A stretch of DNA of 19,070 nt from Smittium culicis (Eukaryota > Kickxellomycota > Harpellomycetes > Harpellales > Legeriomycetaceae): positions 1 through 19,070 of the forward strand of contig LSSN01005932.1 of the NCBI GenBank assembly GCA_001970855.1, read 5' to 3'. The notes under the pieces are model-generated. The model did no database searches. It was given only the letters and a program-made list of their open reading frames with translations, and had not been told where the DNA came from. A program made the translations under genes and the position numbers. Positions 1 through 11,384 of this stretch are shown one piece after another (within the stretch, counting starts at the first letter, position 1; every line of letters begins with the position of its first letter).

Positions 1-42
<42 letters not shown>
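1..42. other. Poly-G run at window edge, likely artefact
   Basis: The first 42 bases are all G, followed abruptly by ordinary AT-rich sequence. No other G run of this kind exists in the window, and the surroundings are strongly AT-rich. Pure poly-G at a contig end is typical of dark-cycle base calls from two-colour Illumina chemistry carried into an assembly. A genuine G tract or telomere is unlikely, because there is no repeat unit other than G. It should not be treated as biology without long-read support. Confidence 0.8.
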
Positions 43-46
<4 letters not shown>

Positions 47-1055
47 GGTAACAGTAATGCTTTGTGAGAGGAAAAAAAATGAATAAATATTACAATACTA
101 TTTTTTTGTATTGCTCAGAACAATTAGCAGCTAAACTGGGCGCATTTTTAAAGCACAATTGAAATGGCTGATTTTCTTTTCTTTTTTTTTTTTTAGTACT
201 AATAATTGTTAAGGTATTTATAGTCGCTCTACAAATTCGACTAATCCTTGACAATTATAAATTGTAACAAATTTTATCCAAAGTCATTTTCAAATAAACA
301 TATTTCCCTCTTGTATTCTTATTCGCTTCTCATAAAAGTACAGAATTGACAATGAAACTACTTTTAAGAAATAGTAATTATGTCCTATTAATATACATCT
401 GAAAAGGTTTCAAGTTTTTTGGATTATTTATATCAAATACGCCAACCTATTACTATTAGTATATAGTTTAATAAACCATTATTTCTACATAACAGCTAAC
501 GTTCCAGCTTTTATTATAAGCTCTTTTTTTTAAGCATAACATCGTTTTAAGTATCTATATATTATCTATACATAAACAATGAGTGTGTGTGATTTGTAGA
601 AGGCTGAGGGTGGTCCAAAAAAAATAGCTTTACTAACCATTCGTATCGGGAGTGACCAAAGCCAAAATATTTCAAATACAGAATTAAAAGATGCTAGCTA
701 ATTCATTGTATGGAACATAAGAATAAATAGTAAATAACTATTTTAAAAATTTGACCGCTAAGAGTCAGATATGTATTATTAGAATAAGTAATAATTTTTG
801 AAAAGTATGGAATATAATACCTATACTACGCAATACATTACTAAAAAAGTTTTGCACATTTTAGCTTTGATATAGACACAAATAATAAATAGTATTTAAA
901 AAAAAATCTGAGTTTCCTTTAGTTCCTGATGTATTATCCCTAATTTTGAAAATATATTCACGGTTCTTTTTTTTTTTAGAAAAATATATAATCCTTCGTA
1001 ATAATTACAAGTAATATTCAATGTACATTAAAATATTTGAATAATTTGAATAAAC

Positions 1056-1088
1056 TTACACCATTGGTTCAGCGAACCAATAATGTAA
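1056..1088 (-). repeat. 33-nt near-perfect hairpin (inverted repeat)
   Basis: Two 15-nt arms, TTACACCATTGGTTC at 1056-1070 and GAACCAATAATGTAA at 1074-1088, flank a 3-nt spacer. Thirteen of 15 positions are Watson-Crick pairs. The two mismatches are C-A on the plus strand but become G-U wobbles in a minus-strand RNA, so that transcript could form an unbroken 15-bp stem with a 3-nt loop. Pairing G-C and C-G positions makes chance from AT richness less likely. No function is recognised; a transposon-end relic or a structured RNA element are both possible. Confidence 0.6.
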
Positions 1089-2227
1089 CCAATTCTAGCT
1101 AATTAGTTTTAATTTTTTTTATTTGTACATTCAAACATTCTTGTACTAATAAATCAACCCACTTTCTCATGAATACCCAAATTTCAAACATGGTTGCGAT
1201 TTCATATATTGATTCAACCAAAGTCACATTCAAAAAAACAAATAAATTAATTTAAAACTCGTCTTTTAGAGAGGAAAATTTAAAATTTACAATTTTGGAT
1301 TCGTAAAATAGAAAAGTCATGCTCCTGACATAATAAAAGTCTATCTACTATTTGTAAACATTCTGAGAGAATATATCTATTGACTAATCTATCCATCCTT
1401 CTACTTTCAGAAAATACCTGAAGGAGCAGTTTTTTTTTTTTTAAATTGTTTTACATCTCGTGTATTTTTTGAATAAGTCTCTTAACGTATTTTTATTTAA
1501 AGAATGAGTTTTATATCATCACAAAAATACAATAAGGCAAAAATTACTTTTAAAAATAATTAATACTTTAATCGGTGCAACAATTGCTGATAATAAAATA
1601 ATCTAAGCTCTATTAATAACTCTTTTTTAATAACTTTGAATTAATGATTCAAGCATAAATATTCAAAAAAAAAAAAAAAGATTATTATGGCCAGCGAATA
1701 ATCTATTTAAAAAATCTTAAAGTTGCTTATAAAAGGCTGTTATAGTCATAAATTTCGATAGCTCAATTCCTATAATAGAGATGCCTTAAATTTTCAAAAA
1801 AGAAAAATAATAATATAAAAAAAATAATTAAAGATATACTCCCAGCATATAATCGTAAATAATAATAAAATCCTTAAAAAATTTACAATGCATCTTGTAT
1901 TTAAGACCCAAGATCCAATCGCTAAACCAATGAAACACTCTGTAAGGTATTTTGACTTTTAGATCTTGCGTTGTAATAGAGAGAATATAATCGTATTATC
2001 AGAAAATAAAGCAAATTGTGTGTTTAAAATGTTTTTTATGATACTTGTAAAAAGTGTCATAAAATTGAATGGGATTAGAAAAATTACATATATTCGTATG
2101 AGCTCAAAACTTAAAAAGTGGATTTATACTTAATTGTATATAATCCAGGCATTTTTTTTGCAATCTTTATCCTAAATTCAACTAAAAAATTTTTCACTTT
2201 TAATAAACAAAGTAAAGTTTTGTTAAA

Positions 2228-2233
2228 TTTATT
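2228..2233 (-). terminator. Candidate polyadenylation signal AATAAA for NUP192
   Basis: The minus strand reads AATAAA here, about 180 nt past the TAA stop of the nucleoporin gene. In such AT-rich DNA the hexamer is expected by chance, so this is only the nearest exact match I noticed, not proof of the 3' end. Confidence 0.2.
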
Positions 2234-2409
2234 GTTATTATTTTTGATCTAAAAGGTAAATAGATTCAAGTAAATTAGTATTAAAATAGTATAATACGAT
2301 AAATATAAAGAATTTCACTTTGTAGCTTGGTAAACACACAAGTAGAAGTTATTTCAACAAAAAGATGAAATATATTCAAAAAATGTATTTATATAGGTAT
2401 GCGCTATAA

Positions 2410-5400
2410 TTAATCGTCGCAGAATACTAGTGATTTAATTCGCCTAGTTAGCATCTTAATAAAGCTTGATTGATGTGATCCTACAGGATTATTTGGATTG
2501 AGTCCTGATCTTTGTTGGTTCATAGAGCTGGATGTTCTATTGAATGTGGGAGTCGAGTTCAAATTCACTTGATTTTTTTCTTCCATATCTGTATGAAGGT
2601 TATCTAACATATTTAGCAATGAAGGTAAAACAATTGACGCATCGGATCTAAAAGTATTCAAATCTTGGCTAGAAATATTTACTAAATTTGGCGGAAAGCC
2701 ATTATTCATTGCAAGATTCCTAGATTTTGTTCCTGGCGAATCGTGTATCGTAGAAGTAAAATTATTGTCAAATCCATTATTAGAAAACCCTGAGTTGTAA
2801 ATGTCTTCTTGATATCCAAATTTATTTCCAAACGAGTAGTAATGCTGTAAATGAGTTTGTAACAACAACAATGCTTGCTCTATAATCAAAAATTGTGTAG
2901 AAATTTGTATTTCAGACTCTGAAATCTCCCTATTAATTGCGACTTTTGCTAAAGATCGTATCTTATGAGCTGGGATATCATTAGAAAGATCCAAACTACT
3001 AAATTCATTTGATTGAGTGGATCCATTGATACCATTTGGCACAGTGCTAAACAAAAATTCACTGTTCGCTGGAAGAGCTGAAATTGCAAGTTTCTTTAAG
3101 TCAGACATTGGAGTGCTTGATAAATTCTTCAGTTTGTTCAATAAGACAGATAAAAGTCGCTGATAGCTTTGTAGGCTAGTAATTGATCTGTTTAAAAGCA
3201 TAGTCAATGAAGCAAGAGATGGAAACACGTCTGTTTCTCTACAGTGTTCAATGTTCCAAGCAAATGTCGGTCTAAATGCCTTAAGCCTAAAAGCTTGGTT
3301 AGAGTTTCCACTAAGAATTGTTAAAGGCTGGGACATTAAGTGGCTGTAGAGTACAACGTTTGAAATAATGCTGTTCACAATAGAAATACAAAGTTGCGAA
3401 AGAACGCTAGATTTGAAATCAAAACGGTCAATTTCCGAGTTTAATGATTGATAGTTACTATTGTCTAAGCCATTTTGACCATTTTGGTCGGCATTCAGCG
3501 AAATTAAAAACGAACTGGGAGTCATTGCCAATTCTTTGTCTTCTTCGTTTGATGGTAGAATGTATGAAATCCAATTATCACTAATGCCAAATCTAACAAT
3601 TAAGCTAACAGCTGATATGTGAAGGTTAAAAACGTTCAATACCCCTGAGCACGAATCGTTATATGCCTTTTCTATTATAGACTGGTGTCTACACAGTAAT
3701 GACATTAACATAGTAATAGATTTTGCTTCAGAAAGGATTTGCTTAGTTAATGCTGAATCGTAAGTTGAAGCTTCTTTTAATATTTGATCAAATGGCAAAT
3801 AATTCAAAGTAATAAATCTATAAATGCGATTGAGTGACTGCGAATTGTCGCTTCCTATCTTTGTTAACAAAACACAAAGCAAGTTGAGAACGGGAGTAAA
3901 GAGTTTATTGTACGTATCAAGACGAGAAATTAATCCGTTATCTGAAGAGTTTTTGGAGCTGATACTTCCTTGAGGCCTACAACTGATAAAATCACAACCA
4001 GATAAGCACTCAAGTATTCCGCCTTCAATTAACCTTTCAGCTCCCATTTTGCGATATGAAAGTCTTAAAAAGAATGAAATCATTGATTCGTATATATGAA
4101 GGGAGTTAAGTGAATTGGGTTTAGGCGTAAGCAAAGAAACTAAATCAGGGTTTAAATTTCTAAGCATATCAATAAACTGGCCTATGTAATTATGGCGGGA
4201 CAGATAGGGAACGAGTCTATTTCTAGGTTCAACAGAGTATAAGGCTGAAAGTGTATTGAGTAATGAGAAAGAAACGGCCTTGCAGACATCTGTTCCATCC
4301 AAAATGTCAGTACTAACACAATCGAGAACCTGCTCGCCAACAGATGAATTTATAAGTTCATCTAAAACTCGTTGAACTAATTTTTGGCTTCGAGTTTGCG
4401 AGTCAGGCTTTCCTAGTGTACCAAAACCTTGCTTAAAGCTAATGAAAGTGTCTGGGGAAAATTGGCTATTTTGGCTATGTAAGTCAGTTTTAAAGCTTGA
4501 AGAGTTAAAAGATTTAGAAGCTGTACCTAGTGAACTAGTAAAGCTATTGGCTTTTGGCGACGCATCTCTTGTGTTGAATGTTTGGATACCGTAAAGGAAG
4601 TGCAAAATTGATGAATAGATGTTAATACGAAGATCCATTGAATATTTTGCAGAGTTAGATAATACTGAAAATAGCAAATTCTTCCAAGTTTGCACAATAG
4701 GCTCTATAGGAACATTACTGGAAGTGGACATAGATTCTTCAAGCGATGAAGAATCTTCATCAGCATTAGACATTTCTAGCGATAATCTTTCCGAGTAAAT
4801 GATCGAGACAGGGCTTAGCATTGTTGACATTTCACTGCACCAGATTTCATCATCGCGGTTAACAATTTCGTTATTCTCCGATTCCAAGGAGTTGCCTGGA
4901 ATATTTAAGTCGGTAACATTTAGTGGCGGAGGTGGGCTAAGAGCCTCGCTTGAGATAGAATTAAGAATGTCTAAACATAGTTGGGTTCTTCTAGTTAGCT
5001 TTTCTGATGTAGTTTTTGAATCTGATATAAATTTCCATGAAGAAGTTGCTAATACTAGCGAAACTTGTTTCCATCCATATCTTGCTTGGGAAAATGACTG
5101 GTAGATTTCGTTTTTGAGGTTAGAGAAAAAGCAACCCAAAACTAAATTGTTCAACTCATTTGAGTGACTTCCTTGGCTAGATTGATATTCGTAATTGATG
5201 TTTAAATTTTTTATTAGAGAAAGTAGCGTCTGAATATTGTAAAGCGTACAACCACTGCTTGATAAAGTTGATACTGTTGCTAAATCGAAATTATACTTTG
5301 ATGCTAGTATTTTTAAATTTTCTGAATCGATACCAATTGTGTCAGTATCAGATCCTATTTGATTAGATAGAGACTTTGATCTTAATGCCAAAATTAAAAT

Positions 5401-8400
5401 ACATTCAGAGTAAGCATCTCTCATATTAGAAAATAAGCTTATGAATCTGTTTCTATTAGAAATAGAACCAAACATTTTTTTATAATTTGAGCTTGAATTA
5501 TATAGAGAACCATCCTCTGGGATTTGTAACGCGGATTGGAGCGAAATTTCTATCATCTTTTGAACTCTAGATCTATTCCCGTTGATCGAAGAAATGTGTA
5601 ACTCATGTGCGAAATATTGGAAGAACCAGGAGTAGGAATTAAGTTTAAAGAATGTACGGGTTACTTGGAACTGTGAAAGATTAATTAAAGATGGGGTGTT
5701 TGGTGTATTTTTTAAAAAATCGATCATTTGAGCTTTACAGTCTGTACCGGATCCAATAAAGTCAAGGGACAGTAACGATTGCAGCTGCGATAGGGTAAAG
5801 TCTTCGCTTTTCCTTAAATAACGTAGAAAAACTTCACTTGTAATTGAGTTAGTTGATAAAATATAAACGAGCTTATAACAAGACTCAGCAAAGTGAGGTC
5901 TAGTGTTTATAAGCAGCTCATTTCTATTTACTTGCTTGAGATCTAAAGAAGTTCCTTGGTTAATTAGATTTAGAATGACGTGTAGACATGTAGATTTAGT
6001 TAGCGGGTCAGGTAAGTCATTAGTCGATATGTTTTGAAGACTAAATCCCAGTAACCAGTGGGCAATTGTAGGATATGAATTATTGTTGGTAAGATTATCC
6101 AATAGAAGGTTCATAATACTTAGACTGACAGCCGAAGAAGACTTTGAAGTAAGTTTATCACTTATCCCACTAGCATATCCAAATACAGAACCGTCTAATG
6201 CGGCTTTGGGGTGTGAAATGGAATCATCCAGTAAATTTTCAAAAAAGTCACCATCATCCTGCTCCAACCTACTAATATACCCATGTGCGATTCTAGAGCT
6301 TTCTTCACTTTCCTCCAAAATGTTTACAAGCTTGTTAACAGTTGTAATATACTTTCCTGAAGTAGATAGCTTTAAATCGTTATTTAGGCCATTGAACTCG
6401 GAGGACAAACTTAAAATGTAAACAAGCTTGACCGACGCTTCACATAAAGATGAGCTCTTGATACTGTTAATATAAGAGGCGATGTGTACAACTACATCAG
6501 TTTGTAATAAGAATAAATTTTCAAGGGTAGTCAAGCTTCTAGGTAAACTAAGAGGAAGACCAAACAATTCCTGTGGGTTTGATTCGAGAAGCTCGGGAAT
6601 AACAAGATTCAATACATTGTTTTGGACTTTGAGAATTTTAATAAAGATCCTTAGAGCATACAAGACGCTGTCAGAAATTAGTTTTCCAATGCTTCCCCTT
6701 CCAGAGTTTACAGAATCAACGCCTTCTCTTACAATGGAAAATAAGTTTTGGATTAAATCGGCGCCACACAAAATTCTGATACAAATTTCAAAACCCGGAT
6801 GAGTGACTAAGTATTGGTAATCGGAAATACTAAATTTGCTAGATTTTGATGGTAAAACCATTGTAGCTAAGCAGCGTTCAATTAAAGTAAGTGAGCTAGA
6901 AACAATAGTCCATTTTTCCCAATCGTTCGAATAAACCCTTTGACTAAATTTTCCGAAAACATTATCTAAAACATACGATATGTAAGGACTTACGCCTGGT
7001 ACTCTGTAATCTTTACCTAGATCAGACGGAATGGAGGGAGAGTGGAGTGAAAAAAGTATAGGGTCTCTTTCTAAGTCATCTAATGGAACAGAATTCGGGT
7101 CCAGTTTAGTAAGAGTGTTTAATAGGCCTAAAAATGATCTAGTTTCAGGGAATAGGCCTGTGGAGGCTTCAATCTCTTCAAGCTCAAATGCTATTCCGCC
7201 GTTATTTTGCCAGCCCCATTGGCCATTGGTAGATAAAGGAGAGCCGGAAGCAGTTGGTAGAGCCTGGCTTTGTTCAAGTAACTTCCAAACATTTTGGCAA
7301 ATTTCAAAAGAAATACGCTTTTCTTCTAAGATTTGGGTGCTTGAATCATTTGGAGATGGATAAGGGGTGGAAGCAAATGCAGATATGGCATCCAAAATTT
7401 TGGACTTTGTTGAAACTGGAACGGGGCAGCCAAGTAAACTGAAAAGAGTCCACATTACTTGAAGGTCTTTGTTTTCGTATATAACCATCCTTGCTGAAAA
7501 TGAATAGCGCACGACCTGTTTAAGCAATTCTAAAAATGCTTCAATTACTTTAATTTCAGCTTCAGGAATTTCAGGGTTAGAAGATAATGGATCAGCTTTT
7601 GATTTTTGAAGCATTTGCTCATAAAAATCAAGAGCACCGAAAAGAGACTCCCAGGAGCATAATGGGAGTTTTGATGCAATTCTGTTATTTTCAGACAATT
7701 TACCACCACCAGATATCATAAACTCATGCGCGCAAAGAGCTGACTGTGGCCCGGTTGATAGAGAAGCAAGCATATTTATATATGATTCGACCATACCTTG
7801 CTCACGCATATCTGAACCCCATCGAATAAATACAAGGAGTCTGTCATCAACATCAGGAATACCAGTATTGCTGGGAATCCAGAATCTTAAACTTGAATCC
7901 AACCGGTCTTTGTAAAGGCATGAGATGAATCTGAAAAGAAATTCTGTATTTCTTTTTGGTTCAGGTATAAGCGGAGAATTTATAGGTCTTCCAAAGTCGG
8001 AAACGTTTCTAGGAGTCTGCAGCCTACCAGCACCATACCATTGCTGAGATGCAGACTGTTGCTCGGATTGTAATATTAAAATCTGCTGTTGCTGGTATTT
8101 GAGAATCAAATCCTCTTCATTATATCTAACTTTTCTAATAACACTTGATGCTCTTGTGATATAGGTAGAAGTCAAGTTCATTAAGCGATTTTCAAGGTTA
8201 AGTACAAAATTTTCGTCAAGGTCTGTAAATGATGGATATCTTGAATTAGCGGAGTTAATATTTTTATTTAAAGAATTTGGGTCGTGATTAATAGAGGATT
8301 TGACTTCATTCTTATTTGTGTTATCATAAGAGCTAGGTTGTTTGAAAGCTAGTAAGAATTCGTACGCAAATTGAAAAGTTCCCATTAGCACAGCTTCTTC

Positions 8401-9738
8401 GATATGTTGCTCTGCTTTATCTTCTTGGTAGCCGATAGCCTCTGCAAACCCAGGGACACGTTTTATACCATACAGTGTGGTTAACGACCATTGAAGTTTA
8501 GTTAATCCTTTTAATTCGGGGGTTTTCCAGTCAGAGTTATTAATTTCGCTGTCTAATTTACGTAAAAATGTGGGATCAGTAGCTAGCAAGGAAGTTTTAT
8601 CGAAAGCACTAGACTCGTACATGTCTGGTTCAGAGTCGACCTGTATTGAAGTGTCTAAAGCAGATAAAATAGATGCAGTTATACGCAAGGTAATTTCGTC
8701 AGAGATATCAGATTCTTTGCCAAAAGAAATAAGGTTCATAAGCTCAGAGGAGTTTAGGTGATAATCAGAAACGATTGTATAAAATATAGAAGATAGTATT
8801 CTCCGTTCTTCTTCTAAGCTGTTCACTATTTCATTGATTACTTCGGATCCAAAATTGGATTCAAATAACTTTGCTTTGCTAGAAATATTTTCTGAAAATT
8901 CTTTGTTTTTAGTGATTGAGGAGAGAATTCTAGCAGGAAACATATCGCTTGTTTTTGTATCTAAACCATTGAATTTGATACCCGTTCCTTGATTAGAGGG
9001 TTCTAGCGTACTAGAAAGGAGTTTTTCAGAGAAAGTAAGGTATACATTTCGAATTGAGGCGGGTAAGGATAAATTAACACCAGCTGAAAAGATATTATCT
9101 AAACATAAAGCCATTTTCTGAGTTTCAGAGAAGAACAATAAAACAGCGCACTCAGCAGTTGGACGTTCTAGACGAGTTTCATAGGACACACCTTCGTGTA
9201 CAAGAGAGGCGGCCAAAAACTCGTTAATATCTAAGAGCTTTGATACCTTTTTGGCTTCGGATACAAAATCATTGCTTACTTTGAACTCCTGGTTATTAAT
9301 TTTTGCAACTCCTAATGAAAATAACAATGAAAAAAATGAGACGGATTATTTTTTAATAAATCATTTAACAGAATATATAAAAGATTTGCATATGAAATTT
9401 ATGGATATCAAAATAATAATATGTACTAGTGTACTAAAATATCATAGTTGTTTTATTATTTAGTAAAGATTCAAATTAATTTTTTAAATGGTTTGAAAAT
9501 AGCAAAATAAGACAGCGAATATGAATAATTAAAAGCGAGTACCTTTTTCTAGTTCAGAGAGATGCTTGGGATCTGGTTTTGGGAATTGGAATAAACTTGC
9601 TAGCTTGATCTCAGATTCTTCAAGAAAAAAATTTAAAGTTTCAGCCATAGATTCGGAATCATCTTCAGGGACTCGAAAGGATTCGGTAATCAGGCGATTT
9701 AATTTGGAGAACTGATCGACTTTCCAAGTTATATCCAT
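2410..9738 (-). CDS. NUP192: Nucleoporin Nup192/Nup205, two exons
   Basis: Join of exon 1 (9738-9543) and exon 2 (9311-2410), 2365 residues. Nup192/Nup205 is an alpha-helical-solenoid scaffold of the inner ring of the nuclear pore, where family members bind Nic96/Nup93 and Nup53 and position the central channel. Family blocks are seen in order. Residues about 47-66 (SLFQFPKP then GVAK) match the Nup205 N-terminus, and about 82-101 (FVSEAKKVSKLLDINEFLAA) and 113-140 follow. FRFISCLYKDR lies near 521 and SLSTGPQSA near 576. The stretch from about 614 to 712 includes FSARMVIYENKDLQ, FELEEIEAS is near 772, and RVPGVSPYISYVLDNVFGKF near 832. The ATG at 9738-9736 is the first possible start: an in-frame TAA lies 15 nt upstream, with G at -3 and G at +4. 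The protein is longer than yeast Nup192 (about 1680) or human NUP205 (about 2010). The extra length includes Ser/Asn-rich stretches near 1520-1590, 1646-1706 and 2221-2346. NUP188 is the alternative paralogue, but the N-terminal blocks fit NUP205 better. Confidence 0.9.
9312..9542 (-). other. NUP192: Spliceosomal intron of NUP192 (231 nt, phase 1)
   Basis: On the minus strand the donor is AAAAAG|GTACTCGC, with GT at 9542-9541, and the acceptor is TTTTCATTAG|GAGTTGC, with AG at 9313-9312. Exon 1 (9738-9543) is 196 nt, leaving one base (G) that joins GA of exon 2 to rebuild a Gly codon. The spliced product reads ELEKGVAKINNQ, which aligns with EGVAIQGQ in the Nup205 family. Unspliced, the exon 1 frame stops eight bases after the donor at TAA, and exon 2 has no ATG at its 5' end, which begins only at a TTG. 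The donor is not the GTATGT or GTAAGT type. I see no consensus branch site close to the acceptor; a TTTACTAAAT lies further away, near 9457-9466. Confidence 0.85.
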
Positions 9739-11282
9739 TTCAAATTGAATTTATTCGAAAAGTCAAGATATAGCGGTTTTTGAATGTAGAGGATATTGTG
9801 GTATAATAAACAAGCTAATTAAAAAAGTAAAGGATCATCTACAGATTAGAAAATAAAAAATAGAAGAATAATCAAAAATAATAAATCTCGGGCTTAATTT
9901 TGTTTTGTTGCTTTTTTGCTTTTTTCGATAATCGAAAACAACAAAAACTCGATTTTTGTTGATTTTGTTGAATATTTTTTTTGTTTTCTTTCTCTATCTC
10001 ACCTAGCCCACGAATCACCATATCCAATTATCCTCGTCCCCTTTGCATAGTGAAATAATTGGCTATCTTTGCATTCAATTTTCCGATTAACATCATCTTC
10101 CAATTACTTCTATTACCCATCTTCAATTATATGATTAGCCTATTATATCATTTTATTAATCATAGATCTACATATGATAATTCTATTGGATAAATTGAGA
10201 TTAGATAATTTTAATAGATTGTTATAACAGCTACTATTCAAGTTATGCATGGAAGAATCTTTTGAGGTGCGGTACTTTTCCCATTAAAAATTTCCTACAC
10301 CATAGACTTTACTTTTACTTTTAAACCTTTATAGAAAAAATCATCGAATGAATTGCCTGATACAACTAATAGCTTTATCTAATTGTTATAATTAAATATA
10401 ATTTCTAAGAAAATTAGTTCCGTTTTCCCTAAGAATATCCTATATACGTTGCTTATACTAAGTCAAAATAGATGCGATGGATCTATTTCAACTCTAGTAT
10501 TGTATTATGTATTGTTTATGTATTTTTAAAATTTATACAAAAAAACACCATAACATTTCTAAATTTTTAGCTAATATTGATACTTAAATTTAAATTTCTA
10601 CTTTAGTATAAAATCTATGGATATCCTAACATGTAGCTAAAAATATAATTACCAATTTTAAAATATGCTTATTCAAACAAAATATGCTATTGCTTCTAAA
10701 TACATTTAAAAAAAACAAATCTTACGCTTACCAATTAAATTTAAAATGGTTGAAAAGTTACTCATATATACACTATTTCAAAGCCTAAAAAATGAACTAA
10801 ATAAAATCCCCACATTTCTACAAACTTTATGAAAGTTATAGTAAAAATATATTTTTTGATCATTTATTAAAAACATATATCTATTATTATCTAAAACCAT
10901 ATTTGGAGACTTTTTGAAATATAAAAATCAAGAATAAATCATATCATCTATTTCATTTTATCCTAGGCAGAATTATCGGAAAACCAAGGACAAAACAGTA
11001 TCTCATTAAAACAGTTTATTTTGAGCATCTCTAGTAGCCATATGTTCATAAGATGAAATCACATCTACAAAATATTTACATATCAACGATCGACATCCAG
11101 TTGTGAAAGGATTGAATTCTTTGTTCTTTATAAGCTTGTTATTTCATAAATTTAAACTTCGATTAAAAGGCTGTAAGCTATACAATTGCGTGTATTTACA
11201 TATGATTAAAAATTTTCTAAATCTTGAAGGTGCATTTTATAATTCGACTAAAATTATATCCTGAAAATCAAAAAATAACTAG
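9739..11282. other. Intergenic region upstream of NUP192
   Basis: About 1.5 kb between the nucleoporin start codon and the tail of the LINE. No open frame reads like a protein and no RNA gene is visible. The first 250 bases upstream of the gene contain alternating T-rich and A-rich tracts and the palindrome at 9922-9938, and must hold the NUP192 promoter. No clear TATA box can be singled out in DNA this AT-rich. The rest, from about 10050, is featureless AT-rich sequence. Confidence 0.55.
9922..9938. promoter_or_regulatory. 17-nt palindrome, possible promoter element
   Basis: TTTTCGAT at 9922-9929, one A, then ATCGAAAA at 9931-9938 form a perfect inverted repeat. A second pair, TTTTGTTG at 9903-9910 and CAACAAAA at 9939-9946, lies around it. 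It stands about 185 bp upstream of the NUP192 start codon in a T/A-tract region. A dimeric transcription-factor site is possible. No factor is assigned and the role is inference. Confidence 0.3.
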
Positions 11283-11295
11283 TTTTTTTTTTTTT
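11283..11295 (-). repeat. Poly(A) tail of the LINE
   Basis: Thirteen consecutive T on the plus strand, which is 13 A at the 3' end of the minus-strand element, directly after the ORF2 3' region and before unrelated AT-rich flank. This is the hallmark of insertion by target-primed reverse transcription. A convincing target-site duplication was not found. Confidence 0.7.
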
Positions 11296-11384
11296 GCGAG
11301 AAAGTTATAAAAAACAAAATAAAAATTTATAAAATATCAAAATAAAGAGTTTTAAAAATACACGATTTACAAAAAAAATAATAT

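Larger units (their letters stand above)
43..2409. other. AT-rich intergenic region without a gene
   Basis: About 2.4 kb downstream (3') of the nucleoporin gene. I see no open frame that reads like protein, no tRNA-like cloverleaf with a GTTCRANNC box, and no rRNA. It is dense in A/T homopolymers, including 13 T at 1430-1442 and 15 A at 1665-1679. A slightly GC-richer patch at about 598-662 resembles no family I know. The only strong structure is the hairpin at 1056-1088. The 3' UTR of the nucleoporin gene should lie in the last few hundred bases. Confidence 0.6.

Noticed and set aside
598..662. GC-richer patch that might be a gene fragment
   Set aside because: A short reading on the minus strand (LWSLPIRMVSKAIFFGPPSA) matches nothing I recognise and is not supported by adjacent frame.
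4799..7442. Several plus-strand open frames of 60-112 codons
   Set aside because: All lie inside NUP192 exon 2 on the opposite strand. They are shadows of a clearly homologous gene.
9251..9463. 70-codon plus-strand open frame over the NUP192 intron
   Set aside because: It overlaps the exon 2 start and the intron on the other strand, ends in low-complexity residues and has no homology signal.
9529..9738. Separate 69-residue small protein gene
   Set aside because: Its sequence aligns with the Nup205 N-terminus and its last codons run into a splice donor in perfect phase with exon 2, so it is exon 1 and not an independent gene.
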